The notes beneath the pieces are model-generated. The model was given only the letters and a program-made list of their open reading frames with translations, was not told where the DNA came from and did not search any database. This document shows, one piece after another, positions 1 through 7,180 of a stretch of DNA of 16,258 nt. Both the position numbers and the translations under genes were made by a program. The first letter of the stretch is position 1. Every line of letters begins with the position of its first letter. This DNA comes from Methylococcales bacterium (GTDB lineage: Bacteria; Pseudomonadota; Gammaproteobacteria; Methylococcales; UBA1147), in the NCBI GenBank assembly GCA_024958995.1, contig JANXGZ010000302.1:1-16258 (forward strand), in the 5' to 3' direction.

Positions 1-1
1 C

Positions 2-268
2 ATACTGACCCGGTATTTTGAAAGGTTTAGGTCTTGCCTGGGTGAGTCGGAAATCGACTACCTGTACGATGCGATTTTTCTTCTGCCCTTCGAATTGGGA
101 CTTCGGTTTTTCTCGGATTACCTTCAGGGTAACCGTTATTTCAAGGTTCAATCCCCGGGTCAGAATCTCGCAAGGGCCGTGGTGCAATTCAACCTAGCGA
201 TGAGCGTGGAAAAGCAGAAAAAATCAATCCATCGCCTGATTCGCAAACTAACGTCTCCGGTGGGCTAA
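2..268 (+). CDS. APH-like phosphotransferase, C-terminal fragment (5' end outside window)
   Basis: The open frame enters from the left edge and ends at TAA 266-268, giving 88 residues. Seen: an aromatic-rich stretch LGLRFFSDYLQGNRYFKV followed by NLARAVVQFNLAMSVEK and a basic tail. This resembles the C-terminal helical lobe of phosphotransferase-family (APH-like) sugar kinases of the N-acetylhexosamine kinase type, where a G-x-R-F-x-(S/T)-D-x-L-x-G-(D/N)-x-Y-F-K pattern precedes an NL-x-R-x-x-x-Q-F-x-L-x-x-S-(I/V)-E stretch. The catalytic Brenner motif and ATP site lie outside the window, so activity and substrate cannot be judged. It converges with the acylase gene across 126 bp in which I see no strong terminator. 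The family call is tentative and no gene symbol is warranted. Confidence 0.55.
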   Translation: MLTRYFERFRSCLGESEIDYLYDAIFLLPFELGLRFFSDYLQGNRYFKVQSPGQNLARAVVQFNLAMSVEKQKKSIHRLIRKLTSPVG

Positions 269-394
269 TGAAAGAACATACCTCAGGGAGGGATCAGCGA
301 AGAAGGTTCTGAGCCATCAAGTTGTCGAGGATTGGAGGTCTTGGATTCGCCGATGAATAAGCCGTTTTGGCTCTCGATATCGATGTTCTACGGG

Positions 395-2746
395 TCAGAT
401 CTCCCGCTTGCAGCTCGGGCAAAGATCCAGGGTATGGATCGTGGCTCTGGAAATATCTTCTTCGTCCAGGTCGATTTTGATGCCTTCTCCTTTCTGCCAG
501 AGTGGAATCTGGTCCAGGTAATGAGGGGAGAGGGGGTTACCGGACTGGCCTCCGAGCACAACGAACCGGCTTTCTTTCAGGTCCCCAAGGTCGATGACTA
601 CGCGCCCGGTGGGAACGGCGGCCGGATTTGCCAACGGGTTTCGAAGATCCACAGTCCCCTGCAGGATGGTACTGGCATCCGAGCCAAAGGGAAGGGGCGG
701 GCTATTGAAGATCCGGTCGAGAGGTTTTTTCTCGCCGAAGGGATGCAGCAGGCGAAGTGGTCTGAGGTTACCCCAGTTCCATCCACCGGTTTCTTTACCG
801 TGGCGGGTTTCTAGAGTTCTGATGACCAGTGCAAGCGAGTCCGCGATTTGCATTTCCCAAGAGCTATCGAAGAAACCCTTCGGTTCTGGATTCCGGGTCA
901 TGAGTTCTACTAGGTGGCTAGTCCGGCGAGTGACCAGCAGATTGTAGGGCAGCATGGTGTTGAAGCCATGTCCCAGCGCCCAGTCGGCAGCACCGGGAGC
1001 CTTGGCCCGAACGATCCGCTTGACCATTTCGCTCATGAACAGCGTAAAAATTGTTGCGCCGGTACTTCGGGACTCCATTTTTCCATTCCAGTTGCGAAGG
1101 ATGTCGAGTGCCTGGGATGCCTCCGGATCGTTGGTGGAGACATTGAGGATCCTGGGCCGCAATCGTTTCCACGGCAGGGATAAAACGTCGCATTGCAGTT
1201 GCATGTTGGAAGGGATCGTCCAGTCATGGCGCTCTTCCAGGAGTTCACAGATGCGGGCTTGCCGGTATCCATCCAGCCAGTCGGTGCCGAGGAAATGACG
1301 CGCAGTTTCGTCTGCCTCGGGTTTGTTGTTGGCCGATGCCACGAAGCCGCATTCTGGATTTTCAGCCCCGGGCAGGCTGGAAGGACTGATGACCCGGTTT
1401 TCCCAACCGAATTCGGGTGCCCATCCTGGCATCGGCAACTGCCCGTTACCGCTTCGGCGTACCGGTATTTCAACCGCCAACTGCCAGCCGATGTCTCCCT
1501 TAGTGGAAGCGTAGACAAGGTTTACGCTGGAGGCGGATCCGGCCTCGAAGAAAGCTTTTGCTTGTGATGGGGTACTGGCCCGGTGGATACCCAGAATTGC
1601 TTTATAGGGCCGACGGGCGAGCCATGAAGCGGACAGACTTACAGCGTCAGGACTGCCATCGAGAGCCGGTCCGATGATGGGGCCTCGGGGGGAGATAAGC
1701 ACCTCCTCGACAAACTGGGAACCTCCCTTGACAGTAATGGTCTCGCGCCGGACCTTGCACGGGCGAAACTTGTCGCCCTCCAGAAGGCTTTTTCCGTCTG
1801 GGCCAATGCGCTCCAGAAACAGATCAGTGTTGTCGGCGTGTGCCGCGGTCAGTCCCCAAGCCAGTTTCCGGTTGTGCCCCCAGCCGATTGCCGGAACCCC
1901 GATCATGCTCAGCCCGACCGTTTGGAAGGTCGGAGTTCGCATTTGTACCAGATAAAGTGGAGCCGGTGCAGTGGGGGGAAGATGTGGGTCGGCCGCCAGG
2001 ATAGGAGAGCCGGTCCTGGTTCGACTTCCGGCGATGGCCCATGCGTTGGAGCCGCCGGCCAATCCGTGGAATTCCTGGAATGCCGCGAGATCATCAGAAA
2101 GGCGGTCGATCGCTGGTCCTGCCGGTTTCCCGGGTGGGCTCGAAAGTGGTAGGTCGTTCCTGTAGGTGGGATCCAGGGCTTTCAGCGCCGAAGGACCATC
2201 CTCGGTCAGGATTTTCAGGCGGACCAGCTCAATGTCCCAGTTGGAAGCCAGGGCAAAGCACAGGAGTACAATGAATCCTTGTACGTCTTCAGCTTTCCAA
2301 GGGGTTGGGTCGCAGCTCAGCAGCGTGAATTCGTGGGCGCGTTTCCTGCCTCCCTGCGCGATTGCGGCGGTGATTCCTTTCGCATAGGCCTCGAGCTGGG
2401 CCCGGGTTTCATCGTCGGCCACCTCCAGCTGAGCTTTCCCGGCGATAAGGAAGCCTGCTCGCCGTGCCAGGCGGTCCATCGGGATCCCTTCTTCCCCAAC
2501 CACTTCAGCCAGGGTTCCTCGTACCGAACGAACCAGCAGTTCGAGCTGAAAGCTACGATCCTGGCCGTGACAGAAACCCAGTGCGATCCAGGCATCCAGT
2601 TCGTTAGCTGCATCGATTGTTGGAATTCCGTAGCGGTCGCGGCGGATTTTGACGTTCTGGTCAAGATCGGGAACTGCAAGGCGACCCGACCAGGTCGGAA
2701 GACGTCGTCCGAGCGCCATTCGCATGATGGACTTGAGTACATTCAT
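395..2746 (-). CDS. Penicillin acylase family protein (Ntn hydrolase, putative amidase/acylase)
   Basis: 783 residues, normal for the penicillin amidase/AHL acylase family, whose precursors self-cleave into alpha and beta chains. Seen: the alpha-chain signature RDRYGIPTIDA (about 36-46) with ALGFCHGQDRSFQLEL (55-70). GGSNAWAIAG follows at 231-240, in which Ser233 is the expected new beta-chain N-terminal nucleophile. Next come AADPHLP (251-257), WGHNRKLAWGLT with DNTDLF (289-310), and SANNKPE with Asn473 as a likely oxyanion residue, then GYRQARICELL. The ATG is the first possible start: an in-frame TGA lies only 13 codons upstream. No signal peptide is visible, which is odd because most characterised relatives are periplasmic. 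The protein ends in an unusual CPSCKREI tail. It lies 140 bp downstream of deaD in the same direction, so it may be partly co-transcribed. The substrate (beta-lactam, acyl-homoserine lactone or other amide) is not determinable from sequence. Confidence 0.9.
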   Translation of the reverse strand: MNVLKSIMRMALGRRLPTWSGRLAVPDLDQNVKIRRDRYGIPTIDAANELDAWIALGFCHGQDRSFQLELLVRSVRGTLAEVVGEEGIPMDRLARRAGFLIAGKAQLEVADDETRAQLEAYAKGITAAIAQGGRKRAHEFTLLSCDPTPWKAEDVQGFIVLLCFALASNWDIELVRLKILTEDGPSALKALDPTYRNDLPLSSPPGKPAGPAIDRLSDDLAAFQEFHGLAGGSNAWAIAGSRTRTGSPILAADPHLPPTAPAPLYLVQMRTPTFQTVGLSMIGVPAIGWGHNRKLAWGLTAAHADNTDLFLERIGPDGKSLLEGDKFRPCKVRRETITVKGGSQFVEEVLISPRGPIIGPALDGSPDAVSLSASWLARRPYKAILGIHRASTPSQAKAFFEAGSASSVNLVYASTKGDIGWQLAVEIPVRRSGNGQLPMPGWAPEFGWENRVISPSSLPGAENPECGFVASANNKPEADETARHFLGTDWLDGYRQARICELLEERHDWTIPSNMQLQCDVLSLPWKRLRPRILNVSTNDPEASQALDILRNWNGKMESRSTGATIFTLFMSEMVKRIVRAKAPGAADWALGHGFNTMLPYNLLVTRRTSHLVELMTRNPEPKGFFDSSWEMQIADSLALVIRTLETRHGKETGGWNWGNLRPLRLLHPFGEKKPLDRIFNSPPLPFGSDASTILQGTVDLRNPLANPAAVPTGRVVIDLGDLKESRFVVLGGQSGNPLSPHYLDQIPLWQKGEGIKIDLDEEDISRATIHTLDLCPSCKREI

Positions 2747-2886
2747 GGGGGCCGGATCAGGTCGTACAGGGAATTGACAGGGTTCTCATGGATCGGGATC
2801 CGGTCTTGCGATTAGCCGCGGGTTTGGTTTGTCGCCAAGGCCAGGGTCGATTCGTTCTGGCAGGAGTGCATGGTCCCCGGCCGGGA

Positions 2887-4665
2887 TTATTTTGGTTTGG
2901 GGGCTTTCCTGCGTGGTTTCATCGGTTTCCCGGCCGCTGTTTTTCTCCCTTCTGACTCGAGTCTTGAGATTCTCAACTGCTTTCCGCTAACCCACACCTT
3001 CTTAAGGTCTCGGAATACTTCTCTCGGCATGCCCTCCGGTAATTCGATGGTGCTGAATTCATCTTTGATATCGATGCGTCCGATGTAGCTTGGGTCAAGC
3101 CCTGCCTCGTTTGCAATGGCTCCAACGATATTTCCAGGTTTCACACCGTGGTTATGACCCACTTCGACGCGAAAGCGCTCGGTTTCAGGTTGAGGCATCG
3201 TCTTTGTCCCGGATTCCAATTTTGGCTGTCTTTTGTCGGAACTTTTGGCACGACTGTCTGAGCCCTTCTTTCTGGGTCTTTCGGTGCGGCTATCTGGAAT
3301 GTTCTTCCGGGGTCTTTCGGATTTTTCCGGCGCCGGTTTCGGCTCTAAGAGTAGGGGCTTGTTTCCCTGAACCATCTTCGCCAGAGCCGCAGAGATTTCG
3401 ATTGCCGGCACGTTGTGTTTCCGCTGATACTGCTCGATTAACTGTTGATAGGATTCCAGTTCTTCGTTGGCCAGTGTATCAGTGATGCGTTGAGCGAAGC
3501 GGTCGACACGAATGTCGTTGATGCGTTCGGTAGACGGTAGTTCCATCAGTGCGATCTTTTGACGGGTAGCCCGTTCGATCAGCTTGAGAAAACGTTTCTC
3601 CCGCGGGGCGATGAAGAGAATCGCATCGCCGGTCCGGCCCGCCCGCCCGGTTCGCCCGATCCGGTGAATATAAGCTTCGGTATCGTATGGGATATCGTAA
3701 TTGATGACGTGACTGATCCGTTGGACATCAAGCCCACGGGCAGCGACATCGGTTGCAACAAGTATGTCCAGCCGCCCTGCCTTGAGATCATTGACAGTTT
3801 TTTCCCGTTGTTTCTGCGGGATCTCTCCGTTCAGCGGGGCCGACGCATAACCTCTAGCCTCAAGTTTTTCTGCCAGCTCCGTGGTGGCGATCCGGGTTCT
3901 GACAAAAACGATCATGCCATCGAATGCTTCACCTTCCAGAATCCGGGTCAGTGCGTCTAACTTGTGAATACCACTGACCATCCAGAAACGCTGCTTTATG
4001 GTATCGGCCGTACCGGTTTTGACCTTGATGGTAATGGTTTCAGGGTCGTTCAGGTACTTTTGTGCGATGCGTCGGATAGTGTCCGGCATGGTGGCTGAAA
4101 ACAGTGCGGTCTGTCGTGTTTTCGGGGTCTGGTCTAGAATCCATTCAACATCGTCGATGAAGCCCATGCGGAGCATTTCATCGGCTTCATCCAGAACCAG
4201 TGCATTTAGTCCTTGTAGGACTAACGTCCCGCGCCGCATATGGTCCATGATTCTGCCAGGGGTTCCGACCACGACATGAACTCCGCGCTTCAATTGGCGG
4301 AGCTGCGTCCGGTATTCCTGCCCGCCGTAGATGGGCAATACATGGAAACCCTTGATATGCGAAGCGTAGCGCTGGAAGGCTTCTGCGACCTGGATGGCCA
4401 GTTCCCGGGTCGGTGTCAGTACCAGTATCTGAGGATCGAGGCGCTCGGGATTCAATCTCGACAGCAGGGGACAGGCAAAAGCGGCAGTCTTGCCCGTGCC
4501 AGTTTGCGCTTGCCCCAACACATCACGGCCCTGCAAAAGCGGTGGAATTGCCTCGGCTTGGATCGGGGAGGGCTTTTCGTAGCCAACTTCGTTCAGTGCC
4601 TGTAAAACGGGTTCGGCAAGCGACAAGTCGGCAAAGGTGGCTGTTTTCGGGGTTTCTGATGGCAT
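2887..4665 (-). CDS. deaD: DEAD-box ATP-dependent RNA helicase, DeaD/CsdA type
   Basis: 592 residues. Superfamily 2 helicase that unwinds structured RNA and, in relatives, helps ribosome assembly and mRNA turnover in the cold. Seen in order: Q-motif region FADLSL...PSPIQ (11-35), Walker A AQTGTGKT (53-60), PTRELA (85-90), GG (114-115), TPGR (135-138), DEAD (159-162), SAT (190-192), ATDVAARGLD (304-313) and HRIGRTGR (334-341). After about 440 a basic low-complexity linker holds an imperfect 12-residue repeat beginning ERPRK. A DbpA-type RNA-binding domain follows (about 497-569, RFRVEVGHNHGVKPGNIVGAI...), then a basic tail ending PRRKAPKPK. This domain order matches DeaD/CsdA rather than RhlE or RhlB. 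The ATG has no obvious Shine-Dalgarno, but MPSETPKTATFADLSL is a usual N-terminus. A perfect TATAAT lies about 70 bp upstream. Confidence 0.95.
   Translation of the reverse strand: MPSETPKTATFADLSLAEPVLQALNEVGYEKPSPIQAEAIPPLLQGRDVLGQAQTGTGKTAAFACPLLSRLNPERLDPQILVLTPTRELAIQVAEAFQRYASHIKGFHVLPIYGGQEYRTQLRQLKRGVHVVVGTPGRIMDHMRRGTLVLQGLNALVLDEADEMLRMGFIDDVEWILDQTPKTRQTALFSATMPDTIRRIAQKYLNDPETITIKVKTGTADTIKQRFWMVSGIHKLDALTRILEGEAFDGMIVFVRTRIATTELAEKLEARGYASAPLNGEIPQKQREKTVNDLKAGRLDILVATDVAARGLDVQRISHVINYDIPYDTEAYIHRIGRTGRAGRTGDAILFIAPREKRFLKLIERATRQKIALMELPSTERINDIRVDRFAQRITDTLANEELESYQQLIEQYQRKHNVPAIEISAALAKMVQGNKPLLLEPKPAPEKSERPRKNIPDSRTERPRKKGSDSRAKSSDKRQPKLESGTKTMPQPETERFRVEVGHNHGVKPGNIVGAIANEAGLDPSYIGRIDIKDEFSTIELPEGMPREVFRDLKKVWVSGKQLRISRLESEGRKTAAGKPMKPRRKAPKPK
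3247..3318 (-). repeat. Imperfect tandem repeat in the DeaD linker
   Basis: Two adjacent 12-residue units, ERPRKNIPDSRT and ERPRKKGSDSRA (DeaD residues 450-473), are encoded here. Each holds an ERPRK block and a DSR block. The unit lies in the basic linker between the helicase core and the DbpA-like RNA-binding domain, a part of DeaD proteins known to vary in length. It probably arose by slippage or small duplication and may add nonspecific RNA affinity. Confidence 0.6.
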
Positions 4666-4734
4666 TGGCGATTAGTGTTTCAGGGTGGCACGATCCGAGA
4701 TCAGCCAGTGCCTGAATGTGGGGGAAAAGGGCGT

Positions 4735-4740
4735 ATTATA
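4735..4740 (-). promoter_or_regulatory. Candidate -10 element for deaD
   Basis: Read on the minus strand, the bases are a perfect TATAAT. They sit 69 bp upstream of the deaD ATG, predicting a start point near 4728 and a leader of about 60 nt. No good -35 hexamer lies 16-18 bp upstream (closest are GAAACT-like), so the promoter may need an activator or may be spurious. The leader is much shorter than the long cold-shock leader known for E. coli csdA. Confidence 0.4.
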
Positions 4741-4989
4741 GGCTATCAGGACAAAGAAGTTTCGGTCTCGGCTTGTTAAAGCCCGACAGATCTTCTATTG
4801 CGGGAATGGCTCTGTCTGTTTTGCAGCGCCAGTATCCGGCAGATGAGTGTCGGGAACGGTGTTCAACGATCCGGGGTCGTCAGTTATCTTAAGTGCTGAA
4901 CGAGGGGATTCGATCCGCGACCAAGGTGCCGGGTTTTGGTTTATCGAGAAAATCGGATAACGGATTAACTCCGTACAAAAAACGTGACG

Positions 4990-5004
4990 GTAACAACCAG
5001 TTAC
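4990..5004. promoter_or_regulatory. Inverted repeat, possible operator upstream of the sensor kinase
   Basis: GTAAC-aacca-GTTAC: two perfect 5-bp arms around a 5-bp spacer, ending 98 bp before the kinase ATG. Size and position fit a dimeric DNA-binding protein site, but arms this short also occur by chance. No bound regulator can be named. Confidence 0.3.
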
Positions 5005-5102
5005 AGGGGGTTGGGCTTCGACTTTCCGGGTAAGAGGAGGTTTGACGAACGATCGTCTGATTTTCAGCAGCCTTTTCCGGCAAAGGGACGGAGGTGTTCC
5101 TC

Positions 5103-6449
5103 ATGAGCTTGAGGTATCGGCTCAATCTGATGCTGGTCGTTACAGTGCTGATTATGTTGGTGGCCGGGAGTTTGTTGGTCGGTTTCAATGCCCGACGTTC
5201 GGTTGCCACCGAGATAGAATCCAGTGTCCTTCTCGCGAGCTCTCTGATCGAGTCGGGAATGGCGCTGGAGGATGCATCGGAAGATTCGTTTCTGCGCTGG
5301 CTTGACAAGTTTCTTGCGGTCAGTGAATCAAGGCACCTCAAGGTTACGGTCGCGTCACTTTCCCCAAGCAATGAGACGGGTGATGGCGAAGCTCTGAGTC
5401 TTTCGGTACCCGAGGTGCCTGACTGGTTTACCGAGTCTGTACGTCCGGAAACTCTGACCATTCGGCAGACAATTAGTCGTCCGAACGGGACGACGATGCT
5501 ATTGTTTGTCGAAGCCGACCCGCGGGACGAGATTGCCGAGGCCTGGGGTGAGGCCGTGGACGTTTTCGGGCTGATTGCTGCCATGGCAGTAATCATTTTC
5601 GTGGTGGTGACGGTGACCGTGGAACGGGCATTCAAGCCTGTTTCACGGATCATAATCGGGTTAGACCGCCTGGAAAACGGACATTTTCAGGAACGAATCC
5701 CGCCCTTTTCGTCGCCGGAATTTAGCCGCATTGCGAATGCCATCAATCATACGGCCGGTGTACTCGAGAAAAGCAGAAGAGACAACCAGGTACTGAGGCA
5801 GCATTCGCTCGAAGTCCGAGAGGAGGAAAGGCGGTTTCTTGCGCACGAACTTCACGACGAATTCGGCCAGTCCTTGAGTGCAGTCAAGGTGGTGGCAGTC
5901 TCGCTGAAAAACGGCAAACTGGGCGAACAGTCCCTGCCGGCTCTCGGTTCGATCATCGAGACATGTGATCATCTTTTTTTTGTCCTGAGAAATATGATGC
6001 GGCAACTTCATCCGCTAATTCTCGATGAACTCGGGCTGAAGGCTGCTCTCGATGACATGGTGGAGTCCTGGCCACTCGGCCAAGCCGGGATCAGAGTCAA
6101 CCATGATGCCGATCCAGCTATAGACAGCATTTCCCGCAAGCACCGGATCCACGTTTTCAGGATTGTTCAGGAATGCCTGACGAATATTCTGAAACATGCC
6201 GATGCAACGTTGGTCGATATCTATATTGGTTTAACAGGAGAGGATCCAGCGGGGTGCGGCCAGAAGCTAGAGCTTGAAATCCGCGACGACGGTGTGGGCT
6301 TCGATCCCCGGGCCATTCCAGCAGGTTTCGGATTGCGGGGCATTCGTGAACGGGTCGAGGGACTTTCAGGTGAGTTTTCGATCCGGGCGGTTTGCGGGGA
6401 TGGGGTTACGATCCGGATCGAATTCCCGTTTCACAGGGATGCAGCGTGA
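5103..6449 (+). CDS. Membrane sensor histidine kinase, MoxY-like (HisKA_3/HATPase)
   Basis: 448 residues from ATG 5103, chosen over the in-frame GTG at 5094 because GGAGG at 5090-5094 lies 8 nt before the ATG and overlaps the GTG. Seen: short basic N-terminus, TM1 (about 8-28), a periplasmic domain of about 125 residues, TM2 (about 153-173), a HAMP-like segment (174-225) and a coiled linker. The NarL/DegS-class dimerisation box EERRFLAHELHDEFGQSL follows, with His251 as phosphoacceptor, then the N-box VQECLTNILKH (Asn361) and G-boxes DDGVGFDP and GFGLRGIRERVEGLSG. All catalytic motifs are intact, so it should phosphorylate the adjacent regulator. The layout recalls LapD/MoxY-N-domain sensors such as MoxY; that subfamily call is from memory and moderate. 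Its stop overlaps the regulator's GTG start. The periplasmic signal is unknown; the receptor gene downstream suggests it reports on an imported compound or metal. Confidence 0.92.
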   Translation: MSLRYRLNLMLVVTVLIMLVAGSLLVGFNARRSVATEIESSVLLASSLIESGMALEDASEDSFLRWLDKFLAVSESRHLKVTVASLSPSNETGDGEALSLSVPEVPDWFTESVRPETLTIRQTISRPNGTTMLLFVEADPRDEIAEAWGEAVDVFGLIAAMAVIIFVVVTVTVERAFKPVSRIIIGLDRLENGHFQERIPPFSSPEFSRIANAINHTAGVLEKSRRDNQVLRQHSLEVREEERRFLAHELHDEFGQSLSAVKVVAVSLKNGKLGEQSLPALGSIIETCDHLFFVLRNMMRQLHPLILDELGLKAALDDMVESWPLGQAGIRVNHDADPAIDSISRKHRIHVFRIVQECLTNILKHADATLVDIYIGLTGEDPAGCGQKLELEIRDDGVGFDPRAIPAGFGLRGIRERVEGLSGEFSIRAVCGDGVTIRIEFPFHRDAA

Positions 6450-7093
6450 GAAATAAAATCCAGGTATTGCTGGTTGATGATCACAGCGTTGTTCGTGCGG
6501 GCTACCGGCTGCTGTTGTCGCAGTCGACTGGAATCGGGGATATTCTGGAAGCGGACTGCGGAGAAAAAGCCTGTGAGCTTTATGCCCGAGAGAAGCCAGG
6601 CGTGGTCGTGATGGACCTGTCCATGCCGGGGATCGGTGGGCTGGATACGATCCGCCGTATCTGTGCAAGAGACCCGAGCGCCCGGATCCTAGTGTTCAGT
6701 ATTCATGACGAACCGGTCTACGTGGCAAAGGCGGTTGAAGCCGGTGCCCGGGGTTACATTACCAAAAGCAGTGCTCCGGACATCATGGTTGAGGCGGTTG
6801 CCAGGATCGCCGAAGGACAGATCTACATCGAACAGGGCCTGGCCAACAGTTCCGCACCTGATGCGCAAGACCACCAGGATTCCCAAAGCGTAGTAGCAAG
6901 CCTGACTGCCCGTGAATTCGATATCTTCATTCTTCTCGCTAGGGGAAGGACTGTCCGCGAGATTGCGGAGCAGTTATGCATTGGTTACAAAACCGTTGCA
7001 AATTACAGTACGGCGATCAAGAGCAAGCTCGGTGTCACGACCGGGGCCGAGCTTGCCGGGTTTGCTTACGAGCTTGATCTGATAAAGCACTGA
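6446..7093 (+). CDS. Two-component response regulator, NarL/LuxR family
   Basis: 215 residues from a GTG that overlaps the kinase stop codon (GTGA at 6446-6449), with AGGGA at 6435-6439 as ribosome binding site. This start gives the standard N-terminus MRNKIQVLLVDDHSVVRAGY; a longer in-frame start at 6392 would add 18 unneeded residues inside the kinase gene. Receiver domain 1-120: acidic pair Asp11-Asp12, phosphoacceptor Asp57 in VVVMDLSMPG, and Lys108 in GYITKSS. A linker (about 125-150) leads to a LuxR-type helix-turn-helix (153-210) with LTAREFDIFILLARGRTVREIA and KTVANYSTAIKSKLGV. All key residues are present. It is the expected partner of the upstream kinase and probably controls the receptor gene 87 bp downstream, its own operon, or both; this is inferred from position. 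Confidence 0.95.
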   Translation: MRNKIQVLLVDDHSVVRAGYRLLLSQSTGIGDILEADCGEKACELYAREKPGVVVMDLSMPGIGGLDTIRRICARDPSARILVFSIHDEPVYVAKAVEAGARGYITKSSAPDIMVEAVARIAEGQIYIEQGLANSSAPDAQDHQDSQSVVASLTAREFDIFILLARGRTVREIAEQLCIGYKTVANYSTAIKSKLGVTTGAELAGFAYELDLIKH

Positions 7094-7103
7094 AGACCTG
7101 TTT

Positions 7104-7127
7104 CGGGAATTTTTCCCGTAGCGCTAC
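7104..7127. promoter_or_regulatory. Two adjoining inverted repeats between regulator and receptor genes
   Basis: CGGGAA-ttt-TTCCCG (7104-7118) is a perfect 6-bp inverted repeat. It shares its last base with a perfect 10-bp palindrome GTAGCGCTAC (7118-7127). The first could fold as a hairpin, but no U-run follows on either strand, so it does not look like an intrinsic terminator. Lying 11 bp after the regulator stop and 54 bp before the receptor start, the pair looks more like binding sites in the receptor promoter. The adjacent regulator is the obvious candidate binder. Confidence 0.45.
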
Positions 7128-7128
7128 C

Positions 7129-7147
7129 TACCATTGTCGATTACCAT
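7129..7147 (+). repeat. Direct repeat TACCAT in the receptor upstream region
   Basis: TACCAT occurs at 7129-7134 and again at 7142-7147, 13 bp start to start, in the same orientation. It adjoins the palindromes at 7104-7127. Direct or inverted heptamers are common targets of NarL-family regulators, but these copies do not match the NarL consensus well, so the link is only suggestive. Confidence 0.25.
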
Positions 7148-7180
7148 CTCGTCCCTTCTTGGGTTTGTCGCAATGGGAAA

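Larger units (their letters stand above)
4666..5102. other. Divergent intergenic region between deaD and the histidine kinase gene
   Basis: 437 bp with no believable gene. It holds the deaD -10 candidate at 4735-4740, a perfect 5-5-5 inverted repeat at 4990-5004, a near-direct duplication GGATAAC/GGATTAAC at 4955-4969, and the histidine kinase ribosome binding site at 5090-5094. I searched the plus strand for a sigma-70 promoter for the kinase and found only weak pairs, such as TTGTTA at 4774 with TATTGC 17 bp on; none is convincing. A short GGCTT-gtta-AAGCC hairpin lies at 4770-4783. No tRNA, riboswitch or U-tract terminator was recognised. Confidence 0.6.

Noticed and set aside
374..383. 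TCGATATCGA palindrome between the kinase fragment and the acylase
   Set aside because: A 10-bp palindrome between convergent genes with no loop, U-run or promoter nearby; likely chance.
332..814. Plus-strand open frame across the acylase 3' end
   Set aside because: It lies almost wholly antisense to the acylase and shows no family resemblance.
2876..2885. CCCGGCCGGG palindrome after deaD as a terminator
   Set aside because: It has no loop and no U-run, so it cannot act as a standard intrinsic terminator.
4889..5653. Minus-strand open frame of 254 codons opposite the sensor kinase
   Set aside because: Low-complexity Ser/Thr/Arg-rich translation with no domain, antisense to a kinase with all its motifs; a shadow frame.
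7104..7118. CGGGAA-ttt-TTCCCG as an intrinsic terminator for the two-component genes
   Set aside because: Loop of three and no U-run after the stem on either strand; an operator is more plausible.
7129..7147. TACCAT repeats as true NarL heptamers
   Set aside because: They depart from the TACYYMT consensus at an important position; kept only as a direct repeat.
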